42,657 nucleotides of DNA from Actinacidiphila glaucinigra. GTDB lineage: Bacteria > Actinomycetota > Actinomycetes > Streptomycetales > Streptomycetaceae. The DNA lies in NCBI RefSeq assembly GCF_900188405.1, contig NZ_FZOF01000044.1:1-42657 (forward strand). Reading direction: 5' to 3'. The notes beneath the pieces are model-generated. The model saw nothing but the letters and a program-made list of their open reading frames with translations, ran no database searches and was not told the origin of the DNA. The translations under genes were made by a program, and so were the position numbers. Position 1 is the stretch's first letter; the number at the start of each line of letters is the position of its first letter. This document shows positions 30,601 to 41,700 of this stretch, one piece after another.

Positions 30601-32620
30601 GCGCCGCGTCCTCCAGCGAGAGAATCCCCGCCACGCACGCGGCCGCGATCTCACCCTGCGAATGCCCGACCACCGCCGCCGGACGCACACCCGCGGACTT
30701 CCAGACCTCTGCGAGGGAAACCATGACCGCGAACAAGGCAGGCTGGACGACATCTACACGCTCCAGCGACGGAGCGCCCTCGACACTGCGCAGCACATCG
30801 ACCAGCGACCAGCCGGTGAACGGTTCCAGCGCCTTGGCGCACTCCTCCACCCGCTCCGCGAACACCGGCGAGGAATCCAGCAGTTCCACCGCCATACCGA
30901 CCCACTGCGAGCCCTGACCCGGGAACACGAACACCGTCTTCCCACCGACAACCCGCCCGGTCACCACACCCGCCGCCGGCACACCCTGCGCCACCGCCGA
31001 CAACCCCGCAACGTGATCACCCAGCACCACCGCACGGTGCTCCAACGCCGCCCGAGACGACGCCAACGACCACCCCACATCGGCCACCGACGCCGAACCA
31101 ACCGCACCTTCAAACCAGCCGGACAACCGCCCGGCCTGACCCCGCAACGCCGCCGCACTCTTGCCCGACAGCACCCACGGCACCACCGCGAGGTCGCCCG
31201 CAGGCGACTCCGCCGCCTCAGGCTCGGCCTCGGCCTCCGGCGCCTGCTCCACGATCACGTGCGCGTTCGTCCCACTGAACCCGAACGACGACACACCCGC
31301 CCGCCGCACACGCCCCGACTCCGGCCACACCACCGCGTCCGACGCCAACGACACAGCACCCGACGCCCAGTCCACATGCGGCGACGGCTCATCCACGTGC
31401 AACGACTTCGGCACCACCCCATGCCGCATCGCCAACACCATCTTCATCACGCCCGCCACACCGGCCGCCGCCTGCGTGTGACCGATGTTCGACTTCACAG
31501 AGCCCAGGAGCAACGGCCGCTCTTCGGGTCGGTCCTGGCCGTACGTGGCCAGCAGCGCCTGCGCCTCGATCGGGTCGCCCAGCGCCGTGCCGGTGCCGTG
31601 CGCCTCGACGACGTCGACGTCCGCGGCCGAAAGGCGCGCGTTGGCAAGGGCCGCACGGACCACCCGCTGCTGCGACGGTCCGTTCGGCGCCGTCAGGCCG
31701 TTGCTCGCGCCGTCCTGGTTGATCGCGGAACCCCGCACCACCGCCAGCACCGGGCGGCCGTTGCGCCGCGCGTCCGACAACCGCTCCAGGAGGAGGATCC
31801 CCACGCCCTCCGCCGGTCCGAAGCCGTCGGCGGCGGACGAGAAGGCCTTGCAGCGTCCGTCCGGTGCCAGGCCCCGCTGCCGCGAGAACTCGATGAACAG
31901 GCCCGGCGTCGACATCACGTGCACGCCGCCGGCCAGGGCCAGCGAGCACTCCCCCGCCCGCAGCGCCTGCACCGCGAGGTGCAGCGCCACGAGCGAGGCC
32001 GAGCACGCGGTGTCGACCGTGACCGCCGGGCCCTCGAGGCCGAGGACGTACGAGATGCGGCCGGACATCACGCTGGCGGCGTTCCCGGTGCCCAGGTGCC
32101 CGGCGTAGTCCTGGGCGACCTCCAGGAGTGGGGTGAGGTAGTCCGATCCGTTGACCCCCACGTACACGCCGGCCTGGCTGCCGCGCAGCGAGGACGGGTC
32201 GATGCCGGCCCGCTCGAACGCCTCCCACGACGTCTCCAGCAGCAACCGCTGCTGCGGATCCATCGCGAGCGCCTCACGCGGCGAGATACCGAAGAATCCG
32301 GCGTCGAAGGCGGGGGCGTCGGCGAGGAAACCGCCTTCCCTGGTGATCGACGTGCCGGGGTCGTCGGGGTCGTCCGAGAAGAGGCCCTCCAGCTCCCAGC
32401 CCCGGTCCGTGGGGAATCCGGTGAGCGCGTCGCCACCGGCCGCGAGCAGGTCCCACAGGTCCTCCGGGGAGCGCACGCCGCCCGGGAAGCGGCAGCTCAT
32501 CGCCGTGACGGCGATGGGCTCGTGAGCCTGGCTCTCGATGTCCCGCAGGCGTCCGTACGCCTCGTCGAGATCGGTCGTGACCTTCTTGAGGTACTCGCGG
32601 AGCTTCGCTTCGTTCGCCAC
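27659..32620 (-). CDS. Single-module type I PKS with methylmalonyl AT and inactive KR (gene 2)
   Basis: 1653 residues with a GTG start. Order: N-terminal docking helix (1-33), KS (34-460; Cys206 in DTACSAS), AT (about 561-866), KR structural half with FWEAVERED (931-1190), KR catalytic half (1195-1375), ACP (1472-1548; Ser1512 in GFDSL) and C-terminal docking (1562-1653, ending DEELFAFIN). The AT has GHSQG (Ser654) and YASH (756-759), the methylmalonyl-CoA pair; it is the only such AT in the window. The KR keeps TGGTGALG, Ser1329 and Asn1346, but residue 1342, where the catalytic Tyr belongs, is Gln (CAG, 28597-28595), so it should not reduce. The inferred step adds a propionate unit and leaves an alpha-methyl-beta-keto group for gene 3. 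The stretch around the KS end and AT start uses TTG, GGG, GTT and TTT codons more than its surroundings, a sign of exchange. Confidence 0.97.
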   Translation of the reverse strand: MANEAKLREYLKKVTTDLDEAYGRLRDIESQAHEPIAVTAMSCRFPGGVRSPEDLWDLLAAGGDALTGFPTDRGWELEGLFSDDPDDPGTSITREGGFLADAPAFDAGFFGISPREALAMDPQQRLLLETSWEAFERAGIDPSSLRGSQAGVYVGVNGSDYLTPLLEVAQDYAGHLGTGNAASVMSGRISYVLGLEGPAVTVDTACSASLVALHLAVQALRAGECSLALAGGVHVMSTPGLFIEFSRQRGLAPDGRCKAFSSAADGFGPAEGVGILLLERLSDARRNGRPVLAVVRGSAINQDGASNGLTAPNGPSQQRVVRAALANARLSAADVDVVEAHGTGTALGDPIEAQALLATYGQDRPEERPLLLGSVKSNIGHTQAAAGVAGVMKMVLAMRHGVVPKSLHVDEPSPHVDWASGAVSLASDAVVWPESGRVRRAGVSSFGFSGTNAHVIVEQAPEAEAEPEAAESPAGDLAVVPWVLSGKSAAALRGQAGRLSGWFEGAVGSASVADVGWSLASSRAALEHRAVVLGDHVAGLSAVAQGVPAAGVVTGRVVGGKTVFVFPGQGSQWVGMAVELLDSSPVFAERVEECAKALEPFTGWSLVDVLRSVEGAPSLERVDVVQPALFAVMVSLAEVWKSAGVRPAAVVGHSQGEIAAACVAGILSLEDAARVVALRSQAIGRVLAGLGGMVSVALPADETRERIAAWGEERISVAAVNGPSSVVVSGEVEALDELLASCEADGVRARRIAVDYASHSAQVDLLEEELGKLLAPIAPGDAEVPFVSTVTGEWMSGPELDGGYWFRNLRQTVELEQAVRTLLEQGFGVFVESSPHPVLTVGLQETVEDAGREAAVLGSLRRNEGGLERFWLSLGEAYVHGASVDWEAVFAGTGAQRVDLPTYAFQPQRFWPEITANPDADMPVENAIDARFWEAVEREDLEALADTLALDTPEAMGSLGDVLPGLSSWRRQSREQSTVDGWRYRVTWKPVPEPATTRLTGTWLLAVPDTLTGSDAEWAAAVERTLTERGAQVRTVRVEHGTADREQLTATLKSTLDGAAAGGVLSLLALGGEGAFAGELTFVQALGDAEVTAPLWCVTRGAVATGRSESVTDPAQALIWGLGRVASMEQGGRWGGLIDLPAALDDRTLSRLAGVLGGDGAEDQVALRASGVLGRRLVRARLAESKVLREWRPRGTVLVTGGTGALGAHVARWLASDGAEHLVLTSRRGIDAPGAADLRDELTALGAEVTVAACDVADRDALAELLDAIPADRPLTAVVHAAAAVDDGVIETLSPEQVEAVLRVKVDATLHLHELTRDLDLSAFVLFSSFAATFGAPGQGNQAPGNAFLDAFAEYRRAAGLPATAIAWGPWGSGEGDGGAVGDRMRRHGILTMAPQRTLSALRHALDRDETTLTVADMDWKRFTLAFTADRDRPLLGELPEARRVIESAERDSADDLAGGVPLARQLAGQTAAEQERLLLDLVRTAVAAVLGHPDLSAVEANRAFKELGFDSLTSVELRNRLGAVSGLKLPASLVFDHPTPIAVAGYLRAGIVPDAAAGGAPLLEELDRLESVLQQGTGDNVVRARVTMRLQSLLARWNEGDQPAPAASAAPAAAEDGSATGSADTVLDDVAQLQDASDEELFAFINRGLGRD
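27977..32521 (-). other. Gene 2 module: KS-AT(methylmalonyl)-KR(inactive)-ACP
   Basis: KS is 32521-31241, AT about 30940-30023, KR structural half about 29830-29050, KR catalytic half 29038-28496 and ACP 28207-27977. The KR has VDD at the B-type position, preceded by HAAAA instead of HAAGV. Module length and the FWEAVERED element match the other DH-less modules (gene 1 first module, gene 3 module 1). Confidence 0.92.
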
Positions 32621-32627
32621 TGGCGCT

Positions 32628-32633
32628 TCACCT
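32628..32633 (-). promoter_or_regulatory. Ribosome-binding site of gene 2
   Basis: AGGTGA lies 7 bases before the GTG at 32620-32618. This spacing, and the docking-domain start (VANEAKLREYL) matching MANEETLRDYL of gene 3 and MVNEEKYLDYL of gene 4, decide the start. The in-frame ATG at 32869 lies inside gene 1. Confidence 0.75.
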
Positions 32634-32715
32634 ATTCGCGTGGTCGAGACCGTGGAGTCTTCTCGCACGGGCCCGGAATCTCGGGATGTCTCGGTTCGGG
32701 GGGTCGGAAGTCGGG

Positions 32716-32749
32716 GCGGACGCACCGCCGGGGGCGGCGGTGCGTCCGC
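32716..32749 (-). terminator. Strong hairpin after gene 1
   Basis: A perfect 15-bp inverted repeat (arms 32716-32730 and 32735-32749) with a GGGG loop begins 11 bases beyond the gene 1 stop codon. There is no U tract, which is usual for high-GC actinomycete terminators. It lies within the 140-bp gap before gene 2, leaving about 95 bp before the gene 2 start. It may terminate, attenuate or protect the 3' end of the gene 1 message. Confidence 0.6.
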
Positions 32750-32760
32750 GGCGTGTCGGT

Positions 32761-35700
32761 TCAGGCCTTGCCGAACTTCTTGTCGATGAGCGCGAACAGC
32801 TCGTCGTCGCTGGCCTCTTCGATCTCGCCGGCTCCGGTCTCGCCGGCCGTCCCGCGGGCGTCGTTCCACTGCGCCAGCAGGGCCTGGAGGCGTACCGCCA
32901 CCCGTGCGTGCGCGGCGTCGTCGGCCGCCGCCTCGGACAGCTCCTCCGGGGTCAGCGAGGAGAAGGTGCTCTCCAGCCGTCCGAGTTCGTCCAGCACCGA
33001 GAGCTCGCGCTCGGCGGGCTCCGGGGCCGTCTCGGCCAGCAGGTGCCCGGCCAGTGCGGCCGGGTTGGGGTAGTCGTAGACCAGGGTGGCCGGCAGCCGG
33101 AGACCGCTGGCTGCGCTGAGCCGGTTGCGCAGTTCCACCGCCGTCAGCGAGTCGAAGCCGAGCTCCTTGAACGCCTGGCCGTCACCGACGAGTTCGGCCG
33201 ACCGATAGCCGAGGACGGAGGCCACCTGGCCACGTACCAGGTCCAGGACGGTCCGCTCCCGCTCCGGTGCCGGCAGCCCGGTGAGGCGCTCGGTGAGGGT
33301 CCGCTCGCCCGTGCCGTCCACGGCCGCGGACTCCGCCGCGCTCCCCGTGCCGTGCACGGACCTGCGGACGGTGGTGCGTACGAGGCCCCGGAACATCGGC
33401 AGCAGCGCGCCGTCCGCGGCCCTCGCCCGCAGCGTCGGCAGGTCGATCCCGACCGGTACGAGCACGGGCTCGTCCGCCGTGAGCGCCGCGTCGAGGAGCG
33501 CCAGCCCGTCCGCGGCCGACAGCGGCGCGATCCCGCCGCGGGCGACCCTGCCCCGCTCCGCCTCGGTCAGCCGGCCCGCCATGCCGCGTTCCTCGGCCCA
33601 CATGCCCCACGCCAGGGACAGCGCGGGGAGACCGTTGCGGGTGCGGTGCCGGGCGAGCGCGTCGAGGAACACGTTCGCGGCCGCGTAGTTCGCCTGCCCG
33701 GCGCCGCCGAGCGTGCCCGCGGCGGCCGAGAACAGCACGAACGCCGACAGACCGAGGTCGCGGGTCAACTGGTGCAGATGGAGCGCCGCTTCGGCCTTGG
33801 GCCGCAGCACCCGGTCCATCCGCTCGGGGGTGAGCAGGTCCACGATCCCGTCGTCCAGGACGCCCGCGGCGTGCACGACCGCGGTGAGCGGATGCTCCAC
33901 GGGAACACCCGCCAGCACGGCGGCGAGCGCGTCACGGTCGGCCACGTCGCACGCCGCCCACGTCACCTCCGCACCCGACGCCCGCAGCCGCGCGGTGAGT
34001 TCCGCCGCGTGCTCCGCCCCCGCACCGCGCCGGCTCACCAGCAGCAGCCGCCGCACCCCGTGCGCCTCCACCACGTGCCGGGCCACGAGCCCGGCCAGTC
34101 CACCACCGGCACCGGTGATCAGGACGGTGCCCTCGGGATCGAAGGAGCGAGCGCCGGTCTCCGTCGCCGCGGTCCTGACCAGGCGGGACGCGAACACCGC
34201 TCCCCCGCGCACGGCGAGTTCGGGTTCCGTGGAGTCGAGGGCTTCCGGCAGCACCCGGCGGGAGGCATCGGTCCCGTCGACGTCGAGGAGCACGAAGCGG
34301 TCCGGATTCTCCGTCTGCGCCGTACGCAGCAGACCCCACACCGGGGCCTGCGCCAGATCCTCGGCCTCGTCGGCGCTTGTCGCCACCGCGTTGCGGGTCA
34401 CGACGACCAGCCGCGCCCCGGCGAACCTGCCGTTGCCCAGCCACTCCTGCACCAGCGCAAGGGCGCGGTGCGCCGTGTCGCGCACTTCGTCCGCGAGGCG
34501 CGCCACGTCGTCGGCCGTGTCGATGACGGCCTGCCCGCCGGTCGCCCGGGCCAGCGGCACGAACACCGTACGCGGCATCGTCCCGCCCGCCGCGACGGCC
34601 GCGTCGAGCGCCGCGAGGTCGGCGTACGTCTCCGTGACGCCCCCAGCGCCTTCCAGCGCGCCGAGCAGGGAGGGCTCCGCGCCGGCGGAGTCCCCCACGA
34701 CCGCGAAGGGGGCGGCAGTGGCTGCCTGCGCTCCTGAGGCCCGTACCGGGGTCCAGTCGAGCCGGAACAGCGACTCGCGGACCTCCGCCGGTGCCGTCGC
34801 GTACCGGGCGGGGTCGGGCTGCTCCGTGACCAGCGCGTCGACCGTGGCGATCGGCTCGCCCTTCCCGTCGGCCACGACGACGGAGACGGTGTCCTCGCCG
34901 ACCGGTACAGCATGCAGCCGCACGGCGACCGCGCCCACGGCGCGCAGGGTCACACCACGCCATGCGACCGGCATGCGGCCCGTGCCGGATGGACCGGCCG
35001 CCAGCGCCTGGGAGGCCGCGTCGAGCAGTGCCGGATGCAGCGCGAACCGCCCGGCCGAAGCCTGCTGCTCCTCCTGCAGCCGGGCCTCCGCGAAGACCTC
35101 CCCGCCGCGCACCCACGCCTCGGTCAGGGTCCGGAAGGCGGGGCCGTGGTAGAGCTCGGCGGCCGTCAGCCGGTCTCGGACCACGTCAAGGGAGACCCGC
35201 TCAGCTCCGGCGGGCGGCCACTGTGCGGCCGGTTCCCCGTTCGCGGCGGCCGCGGCCGGCAGGGCCGTACCGCCGGAGAGGGCGCCGTCGGAGAGGAGAC
35301 CGTCGGCGTGCCGGGTCCACTCCCCGCCCGCGAGTCCGTCCTTGCCGGCCGCCGCGTCGATCCTGCTGTGCACCTGCACGGGGCGGCGCCCCTGTTCGTC
35401 CGTGCCGCCCACCGTGACGCGCAGTTGCACGGACCCCTTCTCGGGGAGTACGAGCGGCGCTTCGAGCGTCAGCTCCTCCACACCGTCGCACCCGGCCTCG
35501 TCGCCGGCGCGCAGTGCCAGTTCGACGAACGCCGCGCCCGGCAGGACGACCGCGTCGGCCGCCATGTGGTCGGCGAGCCACGGGTGCGTCCGCGTGGAGA
35601 GCCGCCCGGTGAAGACGAAGCCGCCCGAGCCGGGCAGCTCGACCGCGGCCCCCAGCAGCGGGTGGGCCGCCGCGTCGATGCCGACCGACGCGACGTCCTC

Positions 35701-38700
35701 GTACTCGGGCAGGTACTCCGCCCAGTAGCGCTCACGCTGGAAGGCGTAGGTCGGCAGGTCGACGCGGCGGGCGCCGGTCCCGGCGAAGAACCGGGCCCAG
35801 TCGACGGTCACGCCGCGAGCGTGGGCCTGGGCGAGGGCGGTGACGGCGGTCTCCGGCTCCGAGCGGCCCTTGCGCAGGACGGGGACGAAGACCGCGTCCC
35901 CGCTCACGCCCTCCTGCGCCATGGCGGAGAGCACGCCGTCGGGGCCGAGCTCCAGGTACGTGGTGACGCCGGCGGCCTCCAGGGCGCGGACGCCGTCGAG
36001 GAAGCGCACGGCCTCACGGACGTGGCGGACCCAGAAGTCGGGCGACGTCACCTCGTCGGTGACCAGAGCCCCGGTGAGGTTGGACATCAGAGGAATGCGA
36101 GGAGCGGCGTAGGCCAGCCCCTCCACGACCTTCCGGAAGTCCGCCAGCATCCCGTCCATGTGCGGGGAGTGAAACGCGTGGCTGACCGTGAGGCGCTTGG
36201 TCTTGCGGTCCGCGAAATGTGCCACGACTCCGCCGGCCGCATCCTCGTCACCGGCGATCACTACGGACTCCGGACCGTTGACCGCCGCGATGCTCACACG
36301 GTCGGTGAGCAGCGGCAGGACCTCGTCCTCCGACGCCTGCAGCGCGATCATCACGCCACCGGCCGGCAGCGCCTGCATCAGCCGCCCGCGAGCCGCGACC
36401 AGGGCGCACGCGTCCTCAAGCGAGAAGACACCTGCCACATGGGCGGCGGCGATCTCACCGATCGAATGCCCGGACACGAAGTCCGGCCTCACGCCCCACG
36501 ATTCCAGCAGCCGGAACAGCGCCACCTCCACCGCGAACAGCGCCGGCTGCGTGAACTCCGTCCGGTCGAGGAGAGCCGCGTCGTCACCGAACAGCAGATC
36601 CTGCAGCGGCACTTCGAGATGGCGGTCCAGGTGTGCGCACACCGAGTCCAGCGCCTCGGCGAACGCCGGGTACGCGTCGTACAGTTCACGGCCCGCCCCC
36701 GGTCGCTGGCTGCCCTGCCCCGTGAACAGGAACGCCACCCGCTGATCCGTGCCCGCCACGCCGCGCACCACCTGTGCGACCGAGTCCCCTGCCGCCACGG
36801 CGGCGAGGCCCTCCACCAACGTCCCACGGTGCCCGGCCACGATCGCGGCACGGTGGTCGAACGCCGCCCGACCGGTCGCCAGCGCCTGGGCGACGTCGAG
36901 CGGGCGAAGCTCACCGTGGGCGTCCACGTGGGTTCGCAGGCGTTCCGCCTGGTCACGCAGCGCGCCCTCGGTCCTGCCCGACAGGACCCACACCGACGGC
37001 GCCACAGCGCCCTCATCCGTCCGGTCGGCATCCGTGTCAGCCGTCAGCGGGGCGGGCGGTGCCTGCTCCAGGATGGTGTGCGCGTTCGTACCGCTCACGC
37101 CGAAGGACGAGATGCCTGCGCGGCGCGGGCGGCCGGTGTCGGGCCACTCCCGCTGCTCGGTGAGCAGGGCGATCTCGCCCGCCGACCAGTCGACGTGCGG
37201 CGTCGGAGCGTCCACGTGCAGCGTCTGCGGCAGCACGCCGTACTCCATCGCCAGCACCATCTTCATGACACCGGCGACACCGGCGGCGGCCTGCGTGTGC
37301 CCGAGGTTGGACTTGATCGACCCGAGCAGCAGCGGCTGCTCCGGCGCACGGTCCTGCCCGTACGTGGCCAGCAGCGCCTGCGCCTCGATCGGGTCGCCCA
37401 GTCGCGTACCGGTGCCGTGCGCCTCCACCGCGTCCACCTCGGTGGCGGACAGCCCGGCACTCGCCAGAGCCTGCCGGATCACACGCTGCTGCGACGGGCC
37501 GTTCGGCGCCGTCAGACCATTGCTCGCACCGTCCTGATTCACCGCCGAACCCCGCACCAGAGCAAGGACCGGGTGACCGTTACGACGGGCGTCGGAAAGC
37601 CGCTCCACGAGCAGCATGCCCACACCCTCCGCCCAGCCCGTACCGTCCGCGGCGGCCGCGAACGCCTTCACCCGGCCGTCGGCCGCGAGACCGCGCTGGC
37701 GGCTGAACTCCACGAAGGCCCCCGGCGTCGACATCACCGTCACGCCACCGGCCAGAGCCAGCGAGCACTCGCCGCTGCGCAGTGCCTGCGCGGCAAGGTG
37801 CAGGGCCACCAGAGAAGCGGAGCACGCCGTGTCGACCGTCACGGCCGGCCCTTCCAGGCCGAAGACGTACGAGATACGGCCCGACACCACGCTCGCGGAG
37901 TTGCCGGTGCCCAGGAAACCCCCGTCGCGATCGGCGGAGTTCAGCACGAGCGACAGGTAGTCCTGGCCGTTGGTGCCGACGAACACGCCCGCCTGGCTGC
38001 CGCGCAGCGAGGAGGGATCGATGCCGGCCCGCTCGAATGCCTCCCACGACGTCTCCAGCAGCAGCCGCTGCTGCGGATCCATCGCCACCGCCTCGCGCGG
38101 GGAGATCCCGAAGAAGCCGGCATCGAAGTCCGCGACGTCGTAGAGGAAGCCGCCCTCCTGGGCGTACTGCGGCACCTCCTCCCCCGCCTGCGAGCCGAAC
38201 AGCGCTTCCGCGTCCCAGCCGCGGTCGGCCGGGAACGCCCCGACCGCGTCCGTTCCCGTCGCCAGCAGGTGCCAGAGGTCCTCCGGGGTCCGCACACCGC
38301 CCGGGAAGCGGCAGCTCATCGCCACGATCGCGATCGGGTCGTCTTCGACCGGCGACGAGGCGAGGACCGGGCCCGGCGCCTGCGGCTGGATACCGAACAG
38401 CTCGCCTCGCAGGAAATCCGCGAGGGCCGCCGACGTCGGGTAGTCGTAGACCAACGTCGCCGGCAGCCGCATCCCGGTCGCCACACCCAGGTGGTTGCGC
38501 AGCTCGACGGCGGTCAGCGAGTCGAAGCCGAGTTCCTTGAACGCCCGGTCCGCCCCGACGTTCTCGGTTCCGGCGTGGCCGAGGACCGCCGCCACCTCCT
38601 TCCGTACGAGATCGAGCAGCATCCGGTCCCGCTCCGGCTCGGGCAGCTTCCCCAGCCGCTCCGCGAGCGAGTGGGCACCGTGCGCCGCGTCCCCGTCGCC

Positions 38701-41700
38701 CGGACCGTCCCCCGCTTCGCCGGCACGCGGGGCGACGGCCCGCTGGGCTTCGGGCAGGTCGGCGAGGAGCTTGCTGCCCCGGACGGAGGTGAAGCCGGGC
38801 GCGAAGCGCTCCCAGTCGACGTCCGCGACGGTGACGGCGGGGTCCCCGGCCTCGACCGCACGGTGCAGGGCCGAGATGGCGAGACCCGCGTCCATCGGCG
38901 GCATGCCGCCGCGGAGCATGCGGGCGGCCATCGCCTCGTCGGCGGCCATTCCGCCCTCGGCCCACGGCCCCCACGCGATCGACGTCGCCGCGAGACCGTC
39001 GGCGCGGCGCTGCTCGGCGAGCGCGTCCAGGAAGGCGTTCGCGGCGGCGTAATTGCCTTGGCCGGCGGCGCCGATCGCGCCGCTCGTCGAGGAGAAGAGG
39101 ACGAAGGCGTCGAGGATGATGCCGAGTTCGACCGTGAGCTCGTGCAGGTTACGAGCCGACGCGGCCTTGGCCCGAAGGACGGTCTCCAACCGGTCGGGGG
39201 TCAGGGCATCGAGCACGCCGTCGTCAAGGACGCCGGCCGTGTGGACGACAGCGGTCAGGGAATCGGCGTGCTCGGCGAGCACCGCCCGCAGCGCGTCACG
39301 ATCGGAGACGTCACACGCGACGACCGACACCTCGACGCCCAGCTCCGCAAGCAGCTCCGCGGCACCAGGGGCATCCATCCCGCGACGGCTGGTCAGCACC
39401 AGCCGCTCGGCTCCCGCACCGGCAAGCCACCGGGCGACATGACGACCGAGTGCGCCCGTGCCACCGGTGATCAGGACGGTGCCCGACGCGGTCCACGCCC
39501 CTGTGCCTCCCGGCATCGAGGCCCGCACCAGACGACGCCCGAACACACCGGACGCACGTACCGCCACCTGATCCTCACCGGAATCCGCCAGCACATCGAT
39601 CAGGCGTGACAGTGCGCGCTCGTCCAGCGTCTCGGGCAGATCGATCAGACCACCCCAACGGTCAGGGTGCTCCAGAGCGGCGACCCGGCCCAGACCCCAC
39701 AACTGAGCCTGCACCGGCGACGCCAACCGGTCCGAACGACCGACCGACACCGCGCCCCGCGTCACACACCACAACCGGGCATCGCTCCCGGCATCACCCA
39801 ACGCCTGCACCAAGGAAACGGTGCCGGTGAGACCGAGCATCGACACGACACCCGCGTACTCACCCGCGACAAGCTCGCCGAGCACCGCACGGTCCGTGTC
39901 CGCACCGACCTCGACCCGGCGCACCTCCGCACCACGCCCCGACAGCGCACCCACCACCGATGCGTCATCGACGCCCTCGGCCGGCACCACCACCACCCAC
40001 GAGCCCGACAACCGCGCGCCCGAAGCCTCGGCCAGGGGCTTCCACACCGCCCGGTACCGCCAGCCGTCCACCTCCGAGCGCTCCCGACCCTGCCGACGCC
40101 AGGCCGACAAGGCCGGAAGCACCTCGACCAGCGACGCATCACCGGAGACATCCAACTCGGCCAGCAGCGACGCCAGATCCTCCCGCTCAACGGCGTCCCA
40201 GAAGCGGGCGTCCACGGCGTCCACGGTTCCGCCGACGGTGACGTTGCCCGGCAGTGCCGCCTCCGGCCAGTAGCGCTTCCGCTGGAAGGCGTAGGTCGGC
40301 AGGTCCGCGAGTCGTGCACCGGTCCCGGCGAAGAACTTCCGCCAGTCGACCTCCACGCCTCGCACGTGTGCCTGCGCCAGCGCCGTGACCGCGCTCTCCG
40401 CCTCCGGACGCCCCTTGCGCAGCATAGGCACGAAGGCCGCGCTCTCGCCGGTCACGCACTCCTGCGCCATCGCCGACAGCACGCCGTCCGGGCCGAGCTC
40501 CAAGTAGGTCGTGACTCCTTCGGCCTCCAGGGCACGAACGCCGTCCAGGAAGCGGACGGCCTCCCGGACATGCCGCACCCAGAAGTCCGCCGAGGCCATC
40601 TCGTCGGAGACCACGGCACCGTTCAGGTTGGAGACCACCGGGATACGCGGGGCCTCGAACGACAGCCCCGTCACAACGTCACGGAAGTCCGCCAGCATCC
40701 CGTCCATGTGCGGTGAGTGGAAAGCGTGGCTGACCGTCAGCCGCTTCGACTTCCGATCCTGGAACCGCGCCACGATCTCCAGCGCCGCGTCCCGGTCGCC
40801 CGCGATGACGACGGCCTGCGGACCGTTGACCGCTGCGATGCTCACGCGGTCGTTCAGCAGGGGCAGGACCTCGTCCTCCGAGGCCTGCAGCGCGATCATC
40901 ACACCGCCGGTCGGCAGCGCCTGCATCAGCCGCCCGCGAGCGGCCACGAGCGTGCACGCGTCCTCGAGCGACAGCACCCCCGCCACATGCGCTGCGGCGA
41001 TCTCACCGATGGAGTGGCCGGACACGAAGTCCGGACGCACACCCCACGACTCCAGCAGCCGGAACAGTGCCACCTCGACGGCGAACAGGGCCGGCTGGGC
41101 GAACTCCGTCCGGTCCAGCGCCTCCGCGTCGTCCCCGAACAGGACTTGCTGCAGGGGCCGTTCGAGCTGGGTGTCGAGGTGAGCGCTGACCGCATCCAGG
41201 GCTTCGGAGAATGCCGGATGGGTGGCGTAGAGCTCCCTGCCCATCTCCAGGCGCTGGCTGCCCTGGCCTGTGAACAGGAACGCGAGCTTCCCCGCGACCG
41301 GGGAACCGGCCACCACACCGGGCGCCAGGTCTCCCTCGGCCAGTGCCTCAAGCGCGGCCAGCACACCTTCACGGCCCTGCGCCGTCACCACCACACGCCG
41401 TTCGAGAGCCGAACGGCCCGTCGTCAGCGTCCGCCCCACGTCCGACAGCCGCAGCTCCGGAACGGCAACCAGCCGCGCACGAAGATTCCCGGCCTGCTCA
41501 CGAAGAGCGATGTCACTCTTCGTCGACAGCACCAGCGGGACGTATCCCGTCTCTTCGTCCTGCAGCGCGACCTGCTGCACCTCGTCGTTCGGCGGAGCCT
41601 GTTCGATAACCACGTGGGCGTTGGTGCCGCTGAACCCGAAGGACGAGATGCCGGCACGGCGGGGTCGTCCGGTGTCGGGCCACTCGTGCTGCTCGGTGAG

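Noticed and set aside
32621..32869. Upstream ATG at 32869 as the start of gene 2
   Set aside because: It would overlap the end of gene 1 and add 83 Arg/Pro-rich residues before the docking helix. The GTG at 32620 has a well-placed AGGTGA and matches the starts of genes 3 and 4.
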